Counted from the first letter of the stretch, positions 1 through 13,172 are shown. The stretch is 64,000 nucleotides of DNA from Atriophallophorus winterbourni (GCA_013407085.1 JACCGJ010003207.1:39803-103802); one strand, 5' to 3'. Notes: generated by a model from the letters alone, not told the origin. A program made the numbers and translations.

Positions 1-232
1 GAACCATATATTGCTCTCGGCTCCTGATCGTAAACCACGTTGTCAGCATGAAACTGATATCGATTAACTGAATATTGCCTATTGCTCTGATCGATGTGTG
101 AATAGATTGTTTCTCCTAAATGGGACTGTTTAATAATTCGAAAAGCTGTGGTGCATGAACGCTTCATGCGTTTTTGATGTACATCCATGGTCAACATCGA
201 CTCAAAAAGACAAACAACAACAACAACAACAT
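1..232 (+). mobile_element. F1 LINE 3' end with (CAA)n tail
   Basis: Decayed 3' end of the C2H2-tailed endonuclease/reverse-transcriptase LINE family, also seen at 23.5, 26.9, 33.0 and 38.4 kb. The stretch reading gatgtacatccatgg followed by a (CAA)n run at about 212-231 matches the end of the copy at 27.27-27.31 kb. The start is cut by the window edge and no open frame survives. Confidence 0.7.
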
Positions 233-2225
233 TTGGTGCAATTTCTTTGTCTCAACTTTGTTTTTAGTGGCTTGGAATTGTAGGATGATTCAAGTTTTTT
301 TCAGTTTGGGGAATACAAAGAAGAATATAATAATTTTTGTATAGTGGAATGCATTTATTGGAAAATTTTATTAACGTATATTTTGCTATAGTCACGCTAA
401 TTTTTTAAGATATTGTTTTTTTATGAAAAATGCATTCATTGTAATTTTTATCTGCTTATTTTTCTATGAAAGACGCGCATTCCATAATGAGTTTATACGG
501 GAAAATACTGTACCGCTCAAATTTCTCTAAATTCAGTTATATAAATATCAGAATTTGAAATGATCACGCGAGCGCTGTTTTTGAACACAATTTGCTAACC
601 AATTGTCAAGCTATTGCGATGTTGCTAATATCCTTCTAACACGAAAAGCAAAGCCATTATAAATTCCCTCCAGGTGAATGAAATTAAAAGATTCATCGCC
701 GAAAATGATAATCACTTGCAAAAATTGCTTAGTAATAAGGAAATGAATAATCGATTCGTTTCTCAATATCTGTGATATTCACAAAGTATTATGAGCAAAA
801 TATACTCAAACACTCGCACTCAACCGTGTGTATATTGCCCAACAAAACACATTCCAGGAAACACAGGCTAGTAAACGCAACCGATTCTATCAGCTTCATT
901 CAAAGTCGCCCGATTAAAATTTGACCGTAGTCAGCGTAACGTTCTCATCCAACTTTAACGAAAACTATCCCTTTGATTATTTTTACATCTCTTCAACGCG
1001 AGTCAGCTACGAATGTTTAAAACGAAGATCTCGTCACTTTTCTAGGTTTATGTAGCAGATTTCTATATATCTACACAAAGGTTTTGTTAATGATTCAAAA
1101 TTAGGGATAGATTGATTACTTCATTATTTCTAACTGTATAACCCCACAGCCACTACTTGTGGAATGAGACTACTGCACTGTTAACATTTGGTAATTTACT
1201 GTCTGTCAGTTTGATTGATATTCAACCCGACATCACTAAACATTAGTTTGCGAGGCTCCTTGGATCCTATTTTGATTTCATCATGACTGAAACCATTACT
1301 GAAACCATCAAACACAGTGTTGCCTAAAACATTGTCCTGAATGGTACACTTGCAAATTTTGTCCTAGACTTCTCATTCGCATTCTCTAGCTCTAGGTTTA
1401 CACAAACAACATCATTTGAAAAGTTACAAATACCGTCATAGACAGGCACACATGTGGCGTCACCATGCTCGACAAGTTTTCTATCACACATCTGCATGAT
1501 TTTGCCTTACATTTACACTGCAAATCAATTTAAAACAACCTGAATTTCTTTATGCTTTTATTCATATCCGTGTTATGAAAGGAGACATTTCACAGACTGT
1601 TATTATCGCACAAATTGTTTGGATGCCGATGATTTTTGAAAAAATGTCTCTCGTGGGTTTCAAACTTTCATGGGCAAATCCTGTATCTAATTGCTTGAAT
1701 CCTCGCTCATATCATTGATACTTTAATTGTCAGTTGTGTAGAAAATGAGCACACACAAAACCTACAGAAATTGATATAGCGTATCCGGTGGTAGTGAATG
1801 GTAATCAACTTAGGCAAATAAAACTTTCGCATCCTGACTTCATAAATATTAAGCCACGCAACAAACCATTGAGAAATTCTTAATGTGTCTCAGACGATAG
1901 CTAATTTATCCACATTGATTCTTCGTTTTCTTTTATCTGAATAAAGTTCGAAATTCTCTCAAATCACCATACAATGTTCTTCATCAATGCCAGCGACACA
2001 CAAGACGTTTCTCTATCAGCAGTGATAGGATCTCTGATATCATGATCATCGCAATTTTTTATTTACAGTTGGTCAGACTAAAAATGGCAACCATTAAGTT
2101 AGAGTTACACGGATACTAATTTTATTACTATTTTTCTAAAAAAATATTTGGTAGGAAAAATAAAAAATCAGAACCAAACAATATTAAGCATTTATCACAT
2201 TCAATTAAAAACTTCAGGACAATTT
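233..2225. other. AT-rich intergenic sequence, no gene seen
   Basis: No frame in this stretch looks coding and no repeat shared with the rest of the window was recognised. It may be intergenic, or the intron of a gene lying to the left. Confidence 0.5.
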
Positions 2226-3262
2226 ACAAACAAAGCGGTCACTGGATGAACAGGATCTTCTTGAGTATATAGAAAAGGCCATCAAGTGGTCTGCTACATG
2301 GGATCTACCAGTTAACTTCACTTAAAGCTATCTATTATTTAAAGTCATTAAGAAGCTAGAGGTTGCTGGTCCAGATGTTATACTTGATATAAATGGGGTG
2401 CCGAAAGTTCGTGACTTAGGTATAGAAGTTTCAGGGGACTTTAAATGGGCTGATCAATGCGCAGCTGCTGCACAACGCGCTAGGAGAGAGCTTGTTCGCC
2501 CTCGATCAGTTTCGTCCAGCAGGTCCCCAGAGGTTTTCATACCATTATACAAAGCGGTCGTCAGACCACACCTCGAGTATTGCGTTCACGTATGGTCACC
2601 TTATTTGGAAAAAGATATTGCCAAGCTGGAAGGTGTTCAATGTTCAGCTACCGGTCTGATTTTAGGGCAATCGGGTAGGACGTATGAGGAACGATTGCTG
2701 AGTCTAGAGCTCTTCTCTCTAAAAAGGAGGAGGCTACGTGGGGACCTGATTGAAACCTTCAAAATCATGTCAGGTTTCAGTACTATTCATCCCAGTGAAT
2801 TGTACGCTCTGGCGTCAAGTGTCGGTACTCGAGGCCACCCATTAAAACTGGCCAAGCGACATGTCACGTATAATGTTCGTAAGTCCTTCTTTAGTGAAAG
2901 TGTAGGAAATTACTGAAATCGACTTCCTGAAGAAGTTGTTTATTCTACTTCGGTAGGGGGTTTAAAGAATGGACTTGACTCGGTGTGCTCTTTATTATTT
3001 CCTGATTTTTATCCCTAAGGGAATAGTTGGTATGATCATCATGTTGTCTTTGAACGCACCAATGTTTCTCTTCACCTATTGGTGAGTGGAGTTTTTCTGT
3101 TGCACTACAGATTACTCTCATACCAGAAGATATTTGTGAAGATATTGTTCGAGGTGGTGGACGCTCTTCTGTGGCATACCACCGAAAGAAATCTGGACGC
3201 TCGATTTACTCGTTAGCCACTTACAGTCCTATGCAAACTGAACTTAACTGAACTTAACTGAA
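2226..3262 (+). mobile_element. 5'-truncated F3 (CR1/Jockey-like) LINE, RT C-terminus and 3' UTR
   Basis: The 172-codon frame at 2398-2916 reads as the C-terminal part of a CR1-like reverse transcriptase. It contains VRPHLEYCVHVWSPYLEKDI and LFSLKRRRLRGDLIETFKIM, closely matching the better copy at 19.8-20.3 kb. Upstream codons continue the homology but carry a stop near 2324. The 3' UTR ends in a short (TGAACTTAAC) repeat at about 3238-3260, the tail type of this family. Loss of the 5' part is the usual outcome of target-primed reverse transcription. It encodes no functional enzyme. Confidence 0.85.
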
Positions 3263-4076
3263 AGAGTGGGGAAATATATTAGAAAAACAAAGTTCTATCT
3301 ATAAAATATTAGGCATGCAAGTCAAACATCAGCATATTACCTAAACTGCTTCACCATTTAAAATCGAAGGACTAGATATAGCGATCAAATTTTGAAATCA
3401 AAGGTTAATATTCTTTATATCGTGTTCAGGAAATTTATTTTCTGTTTTGAACGGGCCTGCAATTATTGAATTCATAATGTTCGATTATCGTCATATAAAA
3501 TGGAAGAATTGATAACCTAATTTCAGCAGTCTGTTAAAAAATATGCTTTACTGGATTTTTAGATATCAAAAACAGACCCGATGTTAGTTTTATATAAGTG
3601 TCACTGGTAATTGTTCCTGAGGAACCGTCGTCCGTGGAATCGATTATCGGTGTGATTGTTGGTGCGATGATCCCTCCAGTAATTGGCATTAACTAATGAA
3701 ATTCGGTTTTGAATTGGCGGGGAGTAAGTGTGTGATAACCTTGACGTTGCTGTGTATTTTAGTGCTTCAAAACACTTAAGTTTAGTTATATTTGCACGTT
3801 ACTGTGAATTGCTGACAAGTCGATCGAGCATTCAGATTTATTTCACTGAATAGTTGCGGATGATCACAAACTGCTGCTAAAACTTTTCACTCATTTTGTC
3901 CGTTTTAAATCTTCTACGATCGCAAAGCCAAGAATTTATCCTGACTGCTCTCAGGGAGCACATCCGTTAATGTTATATGAAGTTATAGAAATATGAAAAA
4001 GAAAATCAAATTTGATTTTTCCGTTATACAGTAATTTATTTTAAATCAAAATTTCTCCTTTAAATATTAAGAATGT
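3263..4076. other. AT-rich spacer, nothing recognised
   Basis: No coding-like frame, repeat or RNA motif was found between the LINE tail and the LTR element. Confidence 0.5.
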
Positions 4077-4261
4077 TGTTATATCTGTAATGTGCACTAT
4101 TGGCCCAGCCGTGGGTTCGTCAGAACACAACCGTAACTGATTTCGTGTATTAACCGAATAAATGAATATAACAATGTTTGTACACTCAACGATAATCACA
4201 ATATGCACCTACAATCGATCGTGATTGATGATTGAACGATAGTTCGTTCGCCGTCTATACA
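4077..4261 (-). repeat. 3' LTR of the deleted LTR element
   Basis: Direct-repeat partner of 5420-5597. Both share gtgggttcgtcagaacacaa and gataatcacaatatgcac. On the minus strand it reads TGT...ACA. A G-rich tract lies immediately inside the element, as expected at a 3' LTR. Confidence 0.6.
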
Positions 4262-4271
4262 ACACCCCCCA

Positions 4272-4667
4272 TTATTGAAAAAAATGAACACATTGGACGA
4301 TTGCTAAGCTGGTGATCTTTGGCCAGATTCTGGTTTTATAAACTGAAGGCTTTAGGTAACGCGTTGCTGGGTGGTTGATAAGGCCTTTGGGTAGAATTTC
4401 TGATTTAATGGGGATTTCTCGTGGAAATATGTTTGGTGGTCGTTTTGTGTACTTAGAATTTCTATATCGTTGACTGAGATGTACTTTGTATATGCCATTT
4501 TCCATCTTCTCAAACATTCCTTTTGACATCCAGAACTTCCGATGGTGACGAATGTTCTCTACATAAACTTGATCCTCACTGGAAATTATTTGCAGTCTTG
4601 CACCACGGTGTTTTTTCAACTGAGGTTCGATTCTGTAATTATATTTGTGCTGTCGAGCAGTTAACAA
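4272..4667 (-). pseudogene. Integrase C-terminal tail of the LTR element
   Basis: A 131-codon frame with SSEDQVYVENIRHHRKFW. This follows the pattern found downstream of the integrase core in Ty3/gypsy polyproteins, where a basic chain leads into a DQVYV-type strand (GPY/F-like region). No HHCC zinc finger or DDE catalytic residues are present, so it is an orphan C-terminal fragment. It sits directly inside the left LTR, the correct place for the 3' end of pol in a minus-strand element. Confidence 0.55.
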
Positions 4668-5419
4668 TTTTATGAATCGCCGGTATGCGTACCTTCAAAC
4701 AACGGTTTCCACACGATTGATTACATGTTTCTGGTTGAACTGTTCAACATCCCGTTTCTGCCGAAATTCAGACATGACATCGCGGTGTCTGTTTCGTCGT
4801 ATTCTGTTGCCAGTTAATTCTCTATTGATTCTCCTGCTGTATTAAACTGCATCTGCCGCTGAGTTTGAAGGCAGTGCATGTTGTGCTCTCATTTATGATT
4901 CAGATTTATGCATCACCTTACTCTGACATTTTTTACTGACATTTTGTAACTTTCTGTTGGGGTCGGACTGCAGCTCTGATTCAAATGCAGTTTGTAACTC
5001 ATAATTTCCGACGGACTGGAACTCGACTTCAACAGTAGCATTTACTGTGTGCCTTTCAATTTCAACGAATCGTGTTCAACTTCATTTTCTGGATACGACT
5101 GAATTTCTTCGAAGTTTCTCGCTGAATTTTCGACTGTTTCTCCTAAACTTGAACTGTTTATTTGATGAACTGCAACCTTCTCTATGAACTTCAGCTGAAT
5201 GTTTTATAATTCTTGTAGGGGATTCAGCGGTACTGACATTCTTTGCAGTAGACTTACACTTGATTTTCCCGAACTTGGACTGTTGATTGTCTGGAATGTT
5301 ATTCGTTGTATTAACTCTTCAAACATCTGCTCCTGTTGATTAAGCAATTCTTTTACGAATTCCATTGGCACTGACATCCTTTGCTAAGTGAAAAAATTGT
5401 CCTACGCCCTGTCGCTAAT

Positions 5420-5597
5420 TGTTATATCTGTGATATGCACTGTTGGCCCTCCGTGGGTTCGTCAGAACACAACCGTAACTGAACTCGTGTATTGACCGAA
5501 TGAATGAATATCACAATGTTTGTACACTGAAGATAATCACAATATGCACTTACGATCGATCGTTGTTGATGTTTGATCGATAGTTCGCTAGCTGACA
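5420..5597 (-). repeat. 5' LTR of the deleted LTR element
   Basis: Direct-repeat copy of 4077-4261 with scattered substitutions. The inner minus-strand flank (gcgacagggcg) stands where a primer-binding site would be, but the tRNA was not identified. Confidence 0.55.
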
Positions 5598-5845
5598 AAT
5601 GAACGTGCTCGTGGAAAGAAAACTTTTCTTTTTCCACCAGCATCGGCAATAAAGATTTGTACATCATTAAGAGAGACCGGATAAATTCTTCGTCGCAATC
5701 GTTGAAGGTTTCAAACGGACGAAACGAACAACTTTTTATTGGTTAATGCTTCTCTGCTGCATTTTACCGCAAGAAATTCTATATTCTCGATTTGATCATT
5801 AGCCCAATACAGACACGTGAAATCTGAACTGAAGTGAAACTGACT
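5598..5845 (+). mobile_element. F3 LINE 3' UTR fragment
   Basis: Matches the F3 3' UTR copies at 16.5-16.75 and 20.63-20.8 kb: cgtgctcgtgg, then a T-rich run ending ttccac, then gaagaaattctatattctcg-like text, ending in a degenerate gaactgaagtgaaactg tail. Confidence 0.6.
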
Positions 5846-6089
5846 GAGGGGCAACCCTCTGTCGTATATAAGGAAGAAAAATTCGAGCTTCAACCGGTAT
5901 ATGCGATAGAGGGCTTGGTTTAGATACACAGCCTTCCATATTTATAGAAATTGCTATGAGGCTTCTGAAAACAGTGTATCAAAACTACAACATATGCTTG
6001 AACGAACTTGAAATACTTACCTGGAAATTTCTGTTAAGATTATCCTAATTGAGTAATTTAGCCATCTTCAGTCAAAAGGTACGACAAGG

Positions 6090-6900
6090 GAACACAAGGA
6101 TCTCTAGTATTGGACAGCGCGAAAAAGCTTGTTGTGACACAGACATTGCAGCAGTCCTGCTGAATTACTTTAAAAATGTTCATATAAGGGATAGGATATC
6201 ACGAATCCCTTAACCAAACCTCGTAGTGCTGCGATGAATGTCTGGCATGAAAATCAACAAGATTTTAGCATCGAGGATGTCTTTCATGTTTTGCGAAATT
6301 TTGATGAAAATGCATCCGCTAGATTTGGTGGCTTTCACACGAAATGATGTGTGAAATTTCTATGGTACAAGCAGAGCCTCTTTGTAGGTTATACAGCCAA
6401 ACCGCTTTCCTAAAGGATTTTCCAGATAATTAGTAGAAAATTAATATAGGGTCCCTCAAAACTAAATTGAAAATCACAGACAGGTTTTGCAGGCATCTAG
6501 TGCAGAATTCATTAATAAACCTGGTTAAAAATAAATTTCTCGAATGAGGTCTTGTCTCTCAAATCTTACGTGCTTTTGAGATAAAGACGAATGCGTTCGA
6601 GTAGATGCGTTCTAATTTGACTTCAGTAAGGCTTTCGATAGAATCAGTCACATATTTCTTGGGTTGAAGCACTTGTCGAATGGAGTATCTGAAAAAAACG
6701 TTTTCTTCGTTATAGATCCATTTAGGTCCGTGTATGGAATGTTAACTTCGAAGTCGCAAAAGCAAATAAGGGCCCCGACAGTACTCAGTAGTATTTATAT
6801 TCAGTTCAGTTCATTTCAGTGTTGTTGGCGAAGGACTTTAAATGGCTGATAAGGCAATCAAGTGTCCAAACTTTCTGGCTGTTGAATGCGTCGAAAGGGC
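6090..6900 (+). pseudogene. Heavily decayed F3-type reverse transcriptase
   Basis: Only short blocks remain: IEDVFHVLRNFDENASA near 6258-6310 and DFSKAFDRISHIFLGLKHLS near 6617-6680. The second is the RT motif YLDFSKAFD..H. Stops and frameshifts separate the blocks. Confidence 0.55.
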
Positions 6901-8150
6901 GCCCACCACTGCCAAATTTGGTTTTTGGTTCTTTGCTAGCTTCGTCGTACGCAAAAGTCGTTGAGATGTCACAGGTTATCAAGACTTAGATATTTAAACC
7001 AGGTTTTTAAGCTGCGGCTGTGAAAAATCGGAAAGTGTTTCGATATACGAAGCCAGTGAGAGGTAAGCCTAGGGAAATTTGTGCGTACATTTAAAACGTG
7101 ATATAATATAATTGAAGCAATTTTATATGGAGTTCCTTGTTTTCAATGTATTAAAAGAGTATAAAATAGAAAATGAAAAAGATTTTCACGCCAACTCTTT
7201 CGACAGACGATATGCATATTAAACAGGGCATTCAAACTCTATTGAACGCGCCTACATGATGTGCAAGCAATTAGGACATCAGGCAATTTATTCCAGAAGC
7301 TTACCACTTTAACACTGAAGATGTGTTGCCTATGATTCAGAATATTGTGATTTTTCGCGAGGCTCATTGAATGTCTTCTTGTTCAATGGTTGCCGCTCGT
7401 GAAACAGGATTTGACAACACTCATCTTTTAGACCTTTCCGTATTTTTAATTTTTCCATTAGTTCACTCCGTAGACTCCGGTGCTCAGGTCAGAAGAAAAA
7501 TACGAAATAGGCGTTTCTATCAGTGTTTCTTAGACATACATTCTGTATTGACTCAACTCGTTGGTTAGTCGTTTATTAGTTCGACAAATTCAGAACAACG
7601 ATTTAGATATACTACGGTAATGTAATTGACAGTTACGATAACAATAATACAAACCTCAACTGTACTGGATCGCAACAGCCAAAAAAATGTATCCAAAATA
7701 TTCCAGAAAAAATTCAAATCAAAATCAAAGATGACACGAGATATAAAAATGCAAACAATTGATTTTCCAAAATTGCCGTCCAAAATGTCTCTATCAAAAA
7801 TGCATGACACCCAAAATTGGTGTCAAAATTGAAGCAAATTACAAGTGCCCAAAATTACAACCAAATTCAACAATGACAGATAGAACATTTAAACAAAATA
7901 TTCACCAAACATTTGAAAGGAAAAGATTTCCAATAAAACAAATTAATTACATAAATTTTATCGTCTTATCATTTCCACCTAATGAAATGCCACACACTCT
8001 GATAGCCCTTAAAAGTGATCTGGCATCTCTTTCAAGCACAATAAGGATTAGAATTTTCGGCTTTTAAGACACGCTATATGGGATTATGCTGCTTAATCTC
8101 CTGTGACACACTTACATTAAGTGGCTAAACCCTAACTCCTTTTGCAGAGG
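6901..8150. other. AT-rich spacer, no gene recognised
   Basis: Short frames occur on both strands, for instance around 7370-7570 and 7760-8070, but their composition is that of AT-rich non-coding DNA and no splice-framed exon was found. Confidence 0.45.
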
Positions 8151-8620
8151 TTAGGGACCTCGTATTTAAGTATTCCTCTTCTCTCAACTTTAATGAACAA
8201 GCAGGACATCTCCTCACGAGTACATGACAAAACTTTGGCTTAAATAACCATTAACTCCTCTTACGCTAAAGTAAAATTGCACTATATAAAATGAAGGTCC
8301 TGCCAATTCTTGATTATTGTAATATCATCAATTTCCACTTGGGGAGGTGTCATTGTTTTCTCTTACAGAGACTTCAACGTACTTTCACCAATCGAACAAG
8401 GCTATTTAATATCCCTTTGTATCGCGCTAAGTTAGACGCAATTTCTTCTTAATTAGATATGCACAACTTTGTAATTCTCTTCCCCTAAATTTCCGTATGT
8501 GCACATCTACAGGAAAATTTGAAACGCTTGTAGGAAATCTTACTGTTCACTCACTATCCCAAATCCTTAAGATAAACTCTTCTCTAGACATTCTATACTC
8601 TCATGGAATCCCAGGTTTTC
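8150..8620 (+). pseudogene. LINE reverse transcriptase C-terminal remnant
   Basis: The frame at about 8288-8451 reads KVLPILDYCNIINF...LLQRLQRTFTNRTRLF, the post-RT segment of CR1/Jockey-like enzymes, where an L..LDYC block is followed by LQRVQRRFT. Later codons resemble the next block but contain stops. Confidence 0.6.
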
Positions 8621-8944
8621 AAATCCACATCTTTCTGCATATATTAGTATATCATGAGGTCAGATAGTATTCTCTGGATAACTGGCCATTCAAGTGTCAC
8701 GTTACCGGACCCTAGAAATGCTTTTACACTAATTAATATCAACATTGCCTTTGATAACATTTTTATACACCATTATGTATATAACTGTCTTTTATTTCTC
8801 ATGAGGCCTAGAAATGTCTCATTTTTATCTTCACGTGCCAAATATTAAAAATCTACGAAATAAATAAAAAAACGTAAAAACCAAAAAATCATTATGTTTT
8901 TTTAATGTACATTCTTATTTCTTAAATGATGTACTATTTTACTT

Positions 8945-9012
8945 TGATGACCTCTCACCGTGCTGGTGAATAGAAAATTTTTCATTATATTCCAGTGTCT
9001 TCAAATAACGAA
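8945..9012 (+). mobile_element. F3 LINE 3' UTR block
   Basis: Contains tgacctctcaccgtgctggt, identical to 20632-20651, followed by a T-rich run ending in ttccag as in the other F3 3' UTRs. Confidence 0.6.
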
Positions 9013-9559
9013 CATCACTGTAATTGGCTCGAAATCTATCTGCCCGAGATTTGTTCCGTATGCGATTCACTCTCCTGCAGATAACGAAAATCAGGCTGGC
9101 GAACAAATTTTGGTTCGATTCGTCGACAATTCTTCAAGAGTATTGGAGCACACCACCCTACTGCCAACTCTCTGCTATTAGCCACACCCTATCTCACCCC
9201 CCACAATTTTTTAGATTTTCTTATTCCGAAGGATTTATGTTCCCTTTTCAATCTTCTTAACTAACCTTTCCGTAGAATTTACTTCTTACTTTCGTACAGA
9301 ATCTAAGTAATTCCACTAGGTTATCTTGATGCAATCTAGATGAAGCTTCATTAATGTGTGACATTAAGCGAAAAAATATTAACTTTCTTACCCGCTGTAA
9401 ATTTACCATAATTTATGAAACGGAAACTTTTTCAAAAATTCTGCTTGATAAGGTCATATTAACAATTCATTTATTTTGTACACATTGATAACCTGATCAT
9501 GTATTGCATGCCTTGGTTTACCAAAAATAGATTAATATTACTGTTATTATTATTATTAC

Positions 9560-9645
<86 letters not shown>

Positions 9646-10199
9646 TGTAGATACAATAAACAAAACCAAATTCAAGTGTACAAAAATCAGTTTTGTACTT
9701 ACGCGTTAGTTTATGAACAAACTGTGTATACCCTAGAAGACTGATGGTATTAGAAAAAGGCTTGAGGCTTTTATTAGTAATTATTACCCAGTTAAGTGTA
9801 GGCATGTTAAAATCTCCTACATTATTTTATAGTGGCAAGCGTGATGAGAATCTTACATGAAGCAATCGATCCAGCTGCAAATTGATGATGTGTTCGTAGG
9901 CGGTTGATAGTAGATGCATCCAAATAAGAAATCAAAAACAGGTAGTGCAAACCAGATGGAATTTTGGATATGATCGAATACGAATGAAATGATTATGTTT
10001 ACATGGATGTTAGAGTGAACGTAAAGAAAACATACCCATCATCGTTTGAAAACGTAGTCCATTCTAAAAATTTGATTGTTTGGAATCAACAGATCAGAAT
10101 CTGATTGTTTCTTTGTTGTCCATGATTCAGTTGTTAGAACGATATCAGCAGGGTCAGAAAGCAGATATAAAAGTAAAGCTAATGGGTTGTTAGTTATGG
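9013..10199. other. Spacer with a long (TTA)n microsatellite
   Basis: No coding frame recognised. The poly-Leu, poly-Asn and poly-Ile frames across 9538-9644 are translations of the microsatellite only. Confidence 0.6.
9538..9644. repeat. (TTA)n microsatellite
   Basis: About 35 nearly perfect TTA/ATT units with a few interruptions near the left end. Confidence 0.95.
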
Positions 10200-12985
10200 A
10201 TTGAGCGTTATTAGGAATGAATCGATGACGTGTGAACTCACGACCTGTATACTCGATATTAAAGCACTAAATGCTCAACCGCATACCATTTTTACCTACC
10301 GTGTAACTTATCCAGATGATGGATATGAATCCTTCTACTCCAACGGCGCGAGTCCAAATTGTAGGAAAATGGAGAACGGGATCCGCCCTAGGCCAATCCT
10401 GGTTGAATTCCTATAACAGGCGGATCGGGATGCATTCCGGGCTACGGCTGAGCATATCGCTAAATCAACCGTAGATAAACTTTAGGCCAAGCCAAACAAC
10501 CCTCTCTCCTGGAGTAGGCAAAACTCTTCCGATTCGAATCGGAAAAACCCTGCATTAGGTGCATCTGCCATTCGTAAACGTGATGTAGCTCAAAACGCTT
10601 CTAAATCACATACGATCAGACCGAAAAGCATTTCGCCACGAATCGTGCTGTGTGTCTCAGACGAAGTTGATTGGGTGAGCGCCGAGCAGGTATTACCAGT
10701 AGTTGTCCTCTATGATGGATTTGGTCTCAATTGTCAGACAACGATCCATTACCTTAACGCAAGAAGCTGCCGAACCTGATGCTCCTGCTCTATGTAGCAC
10801 TACAAAAACGTGAAGCTCTTCGGATGCTTCTACTGACGGTTAAGCAGGATTATTTTCAGAAGCACGAATAACTAGTGCCCCAGTATTGTACGCAAATATA
10901 TGCAGTATTAGGACTGAGTAGGCTGATCATTATCTTCATGTGGATGAGTTACAACCAGGGGTTATAGCGTTTTCTGACACCTAGATGTTTGCGCTTGACG
11001 ATGTGCCGATAAACATCAGCGAACCGTGTCTTATTATAAGATGCGATAGACTTGGTGATAGGAGAGGTGGTGGTGTTGCACTCCTCTTTGGGTATGGTTT
11101 GCACAAAATGGGTACAGATATATCTTTATCCAGTGAAAACGTCCAAGATTGGACGAGTATTCTGACATGCTACAAGTAATCCCTCGCAATTGCTTGTTTC
11201 TGCGTCACACCCAGTGCAGCCAAACAGGAGATTACATTGCTGATTGAAACACTCGATGGTTTGATTCACTGAGTTCCAAGCGTACTTATCTTGGATGATT
11301 TAAAACTCCCAGACATATTTTGGCCCGTCATTAAATGTGTATGCATCAAGAAATCCGAAACTTTACTAGAATGGCTCAATAATCATGTGTTACACAGCAT
11401 GTGAGTGATCCTACTTGGTTTCGTCATAGATGTACTCCATTCACTCTTGACTTGGAATTGTCATCACAGCTAAAGCCGTTAGATATTGAATTACCAACCA
11501 CTGCTAAGCAAAAGAGATCTCGTAATGATAAGCTTCGAAGCGTTACTACGTAGTCACAAAACTCTTTTTCGTCCTTAGCGCAAATTTAGGCTTGTAGTCT
11601 AGGGTTTACTCCTACAAACTTTAAATTTTCCCCTTTAGTTATCTTTCGATTCCAATGTAAATTCAAACTGAGATATAATTTGTGAGTATATAAAAGAATA
11701 ACAAGACAAGCACGCTCCACTGCAGTGCGTGAGAAGGTATCCAATGCCGCCTAGTTTGATTACTCATGTCCCGAAAACAGCATCATCTATGGGGGCAATA
11801 TGAGCTCACCCTCACGTCTGGTTCTTGGGCTTGCTACAAAACCGCTCAGAAGGCTTGTGTTAAATTAAAGCGTTTGCTTAACCAGGAATTTGAGTTATTT
11901 TTAGCTAGGGATGATAAATCCAATCTGGAAAGATTTTATTGCTACGCACAGGCAAAACCAAGTAAAATATCGGAGATTTGAAACTGGAGGACGGAGAAGT
12001 AGCTGATACCGACCTGTCTAAGGTGACTACATTTCCAGTAGCGTTCTTTAAATGCACCGGACCGGATGGTATCGAGTCAACGATGCACAAAATCTTGCCT
12101 CATTGCTTACTGAACCTTTGTGCAAGCTTTTTAATTTCTGCTTGCGCCTGAGAGTGGTTCCTAGTGAGTGGAAAGTAGCCATAGTCGTGCCATTACACAA
12201 GGGTGGTTGCAGATTAATTGTTGTTAACTACAGAACTGTCATGCTGAATAGCATCTTCTCGAGAGTATTGGAAAACTATTGAGTGATTAAATCTGTCAGC
12301 TTCTTTTTGGAATTCTCTACTGAGTGTAACTTAGCACGGATTTCTTAAGGTTAGATCTTTCCTAAGTCGCCTTAATTTTCTCAATATTACCACTAAAATG
12401 TTGGGCGGAGGAAAGCAAGTCAAATCGGTTTACCTAGATTTTAGCAAGGCTTTCAAATCTACGAGTCACCGCCTTCTATATATGAACCTTGCAGCAAAGG
12501 GCATACCGGGTAGTCTACTTGCTTGGATAAACGCATTCATTACAGTTATGTAATTCATAGTTCGGGTACGATGTACGTTGATCAGTGAGGACCATCAAGT
12601 TTCGGTACTCGGTCCTCTTCTATTCCTGATTTTTATTGTTGACTAGTCTTCTGACTTAAAGTGCCCGTGCTTCATTTTCACGGATAATGTGAATTTCATC
12701 GAATCAATAGATGAAGATAACTTGATGAACGACCTTGAGTGGGTCATTATACCGTTGGGACCACCAGCTAAACTTAATAAGATCCAACTCTTTTCAGCAG
12801 TATGCGATATGATTCCGGTCCAGGTTTCGAAATATTCCCTCAGTTTGTTGAGGATTTGGGAGTACTAGTTAGGGCTGACTTCAAATCGGAGGGAAAATAT
12901 GCCCCTAAAGACCAGCGTGCACGCTGGTAATTTTTCGGCTGAGATCAGTGCTGTCGAGCAGAAGACCTGATGTATTCATGCAAAC
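10200..12985 (+). mobile_element. Full-span but heavily decayed F3 LINE
   Basis: Blocks occur in the order of an intact element. An ORF1-like piece lies near 10340-10420 (RPRPILVEF, like RPILVEF near 17.18 kb). An endonuclease piece near 11060-11090 reads RRGGGVALLFGYGL. A linker frame at 11766-11975 follows. RT blocks are VPSEWKVAIVVPLHKGG (12150-12205), YLDFSKAF near 12430-12460, SVLGPLLFLIFIVD near 12600 and a degenerate FADD block near 12675. A (TTCAA)n run at about 12985-13005 probably derives from the tail. Many frameshifts and stops, so it is inactive. Confidence 0.65.
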
Positions 12986-13172
12986 GTTTTCAATTCAATT
13001 CAATTCCATTCCATTTTAATGGTCTGAAAAGCATATAGCGTGACAAAACCACAGAATTATATGAGAATTACGAATAACATGGGTAGAAAAACGGGATTTG
13101 TTTGCTTACTGAGCAGTTCAGGAATCAAGTAAAAATCCATTGGACAGAAACTGGTTTCAAAGTTCAAAGCTT

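Larger units (their letters stand above)
4077..5597 (-). mobile_element. Internally deleted LTR retrotransposon (Ty3/gypsy-like)
   Basis: Two direct repeats of about 180 bp (4077-4261 and 5420-5597) begin TGTTATATCTG on the plus strand and match for most of their length, so they are read as LTRs. On the minus strand the sequence beside the right LTR reads as a gag-like start (MEFVKELLNQQEQMFEEL, near 5300-5370). The sequence beside the left LTR reads as the tail of an integrase polyprotein (4272-4667) and ends in a G-run at 4265-4270 that would serve as polypurine tract. Protease, reverse transcriptase, RNase H and the integrase core are absent. Only about 1.16 kb separates the LTRs, so this is a non-autonomous deletion derivative. 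The right LTR edge is uncertain because it touches an F3 3' UTR fragment. Family assignment is inferred. Confidence 0.6.

Noticed and set aside
4072..5602. Target-site duplication aatgt/aatga around the LTR element
   Set aside because: One mismatch, and the right LTR edge merges with F3 3' UTR sequence, so the boundary is not firm enough.
9471..9805. Frames with poly-Asn, poly-Leu or poly-Ile
   Set aside because: Pure translation of the (TTA)n microsatellite.
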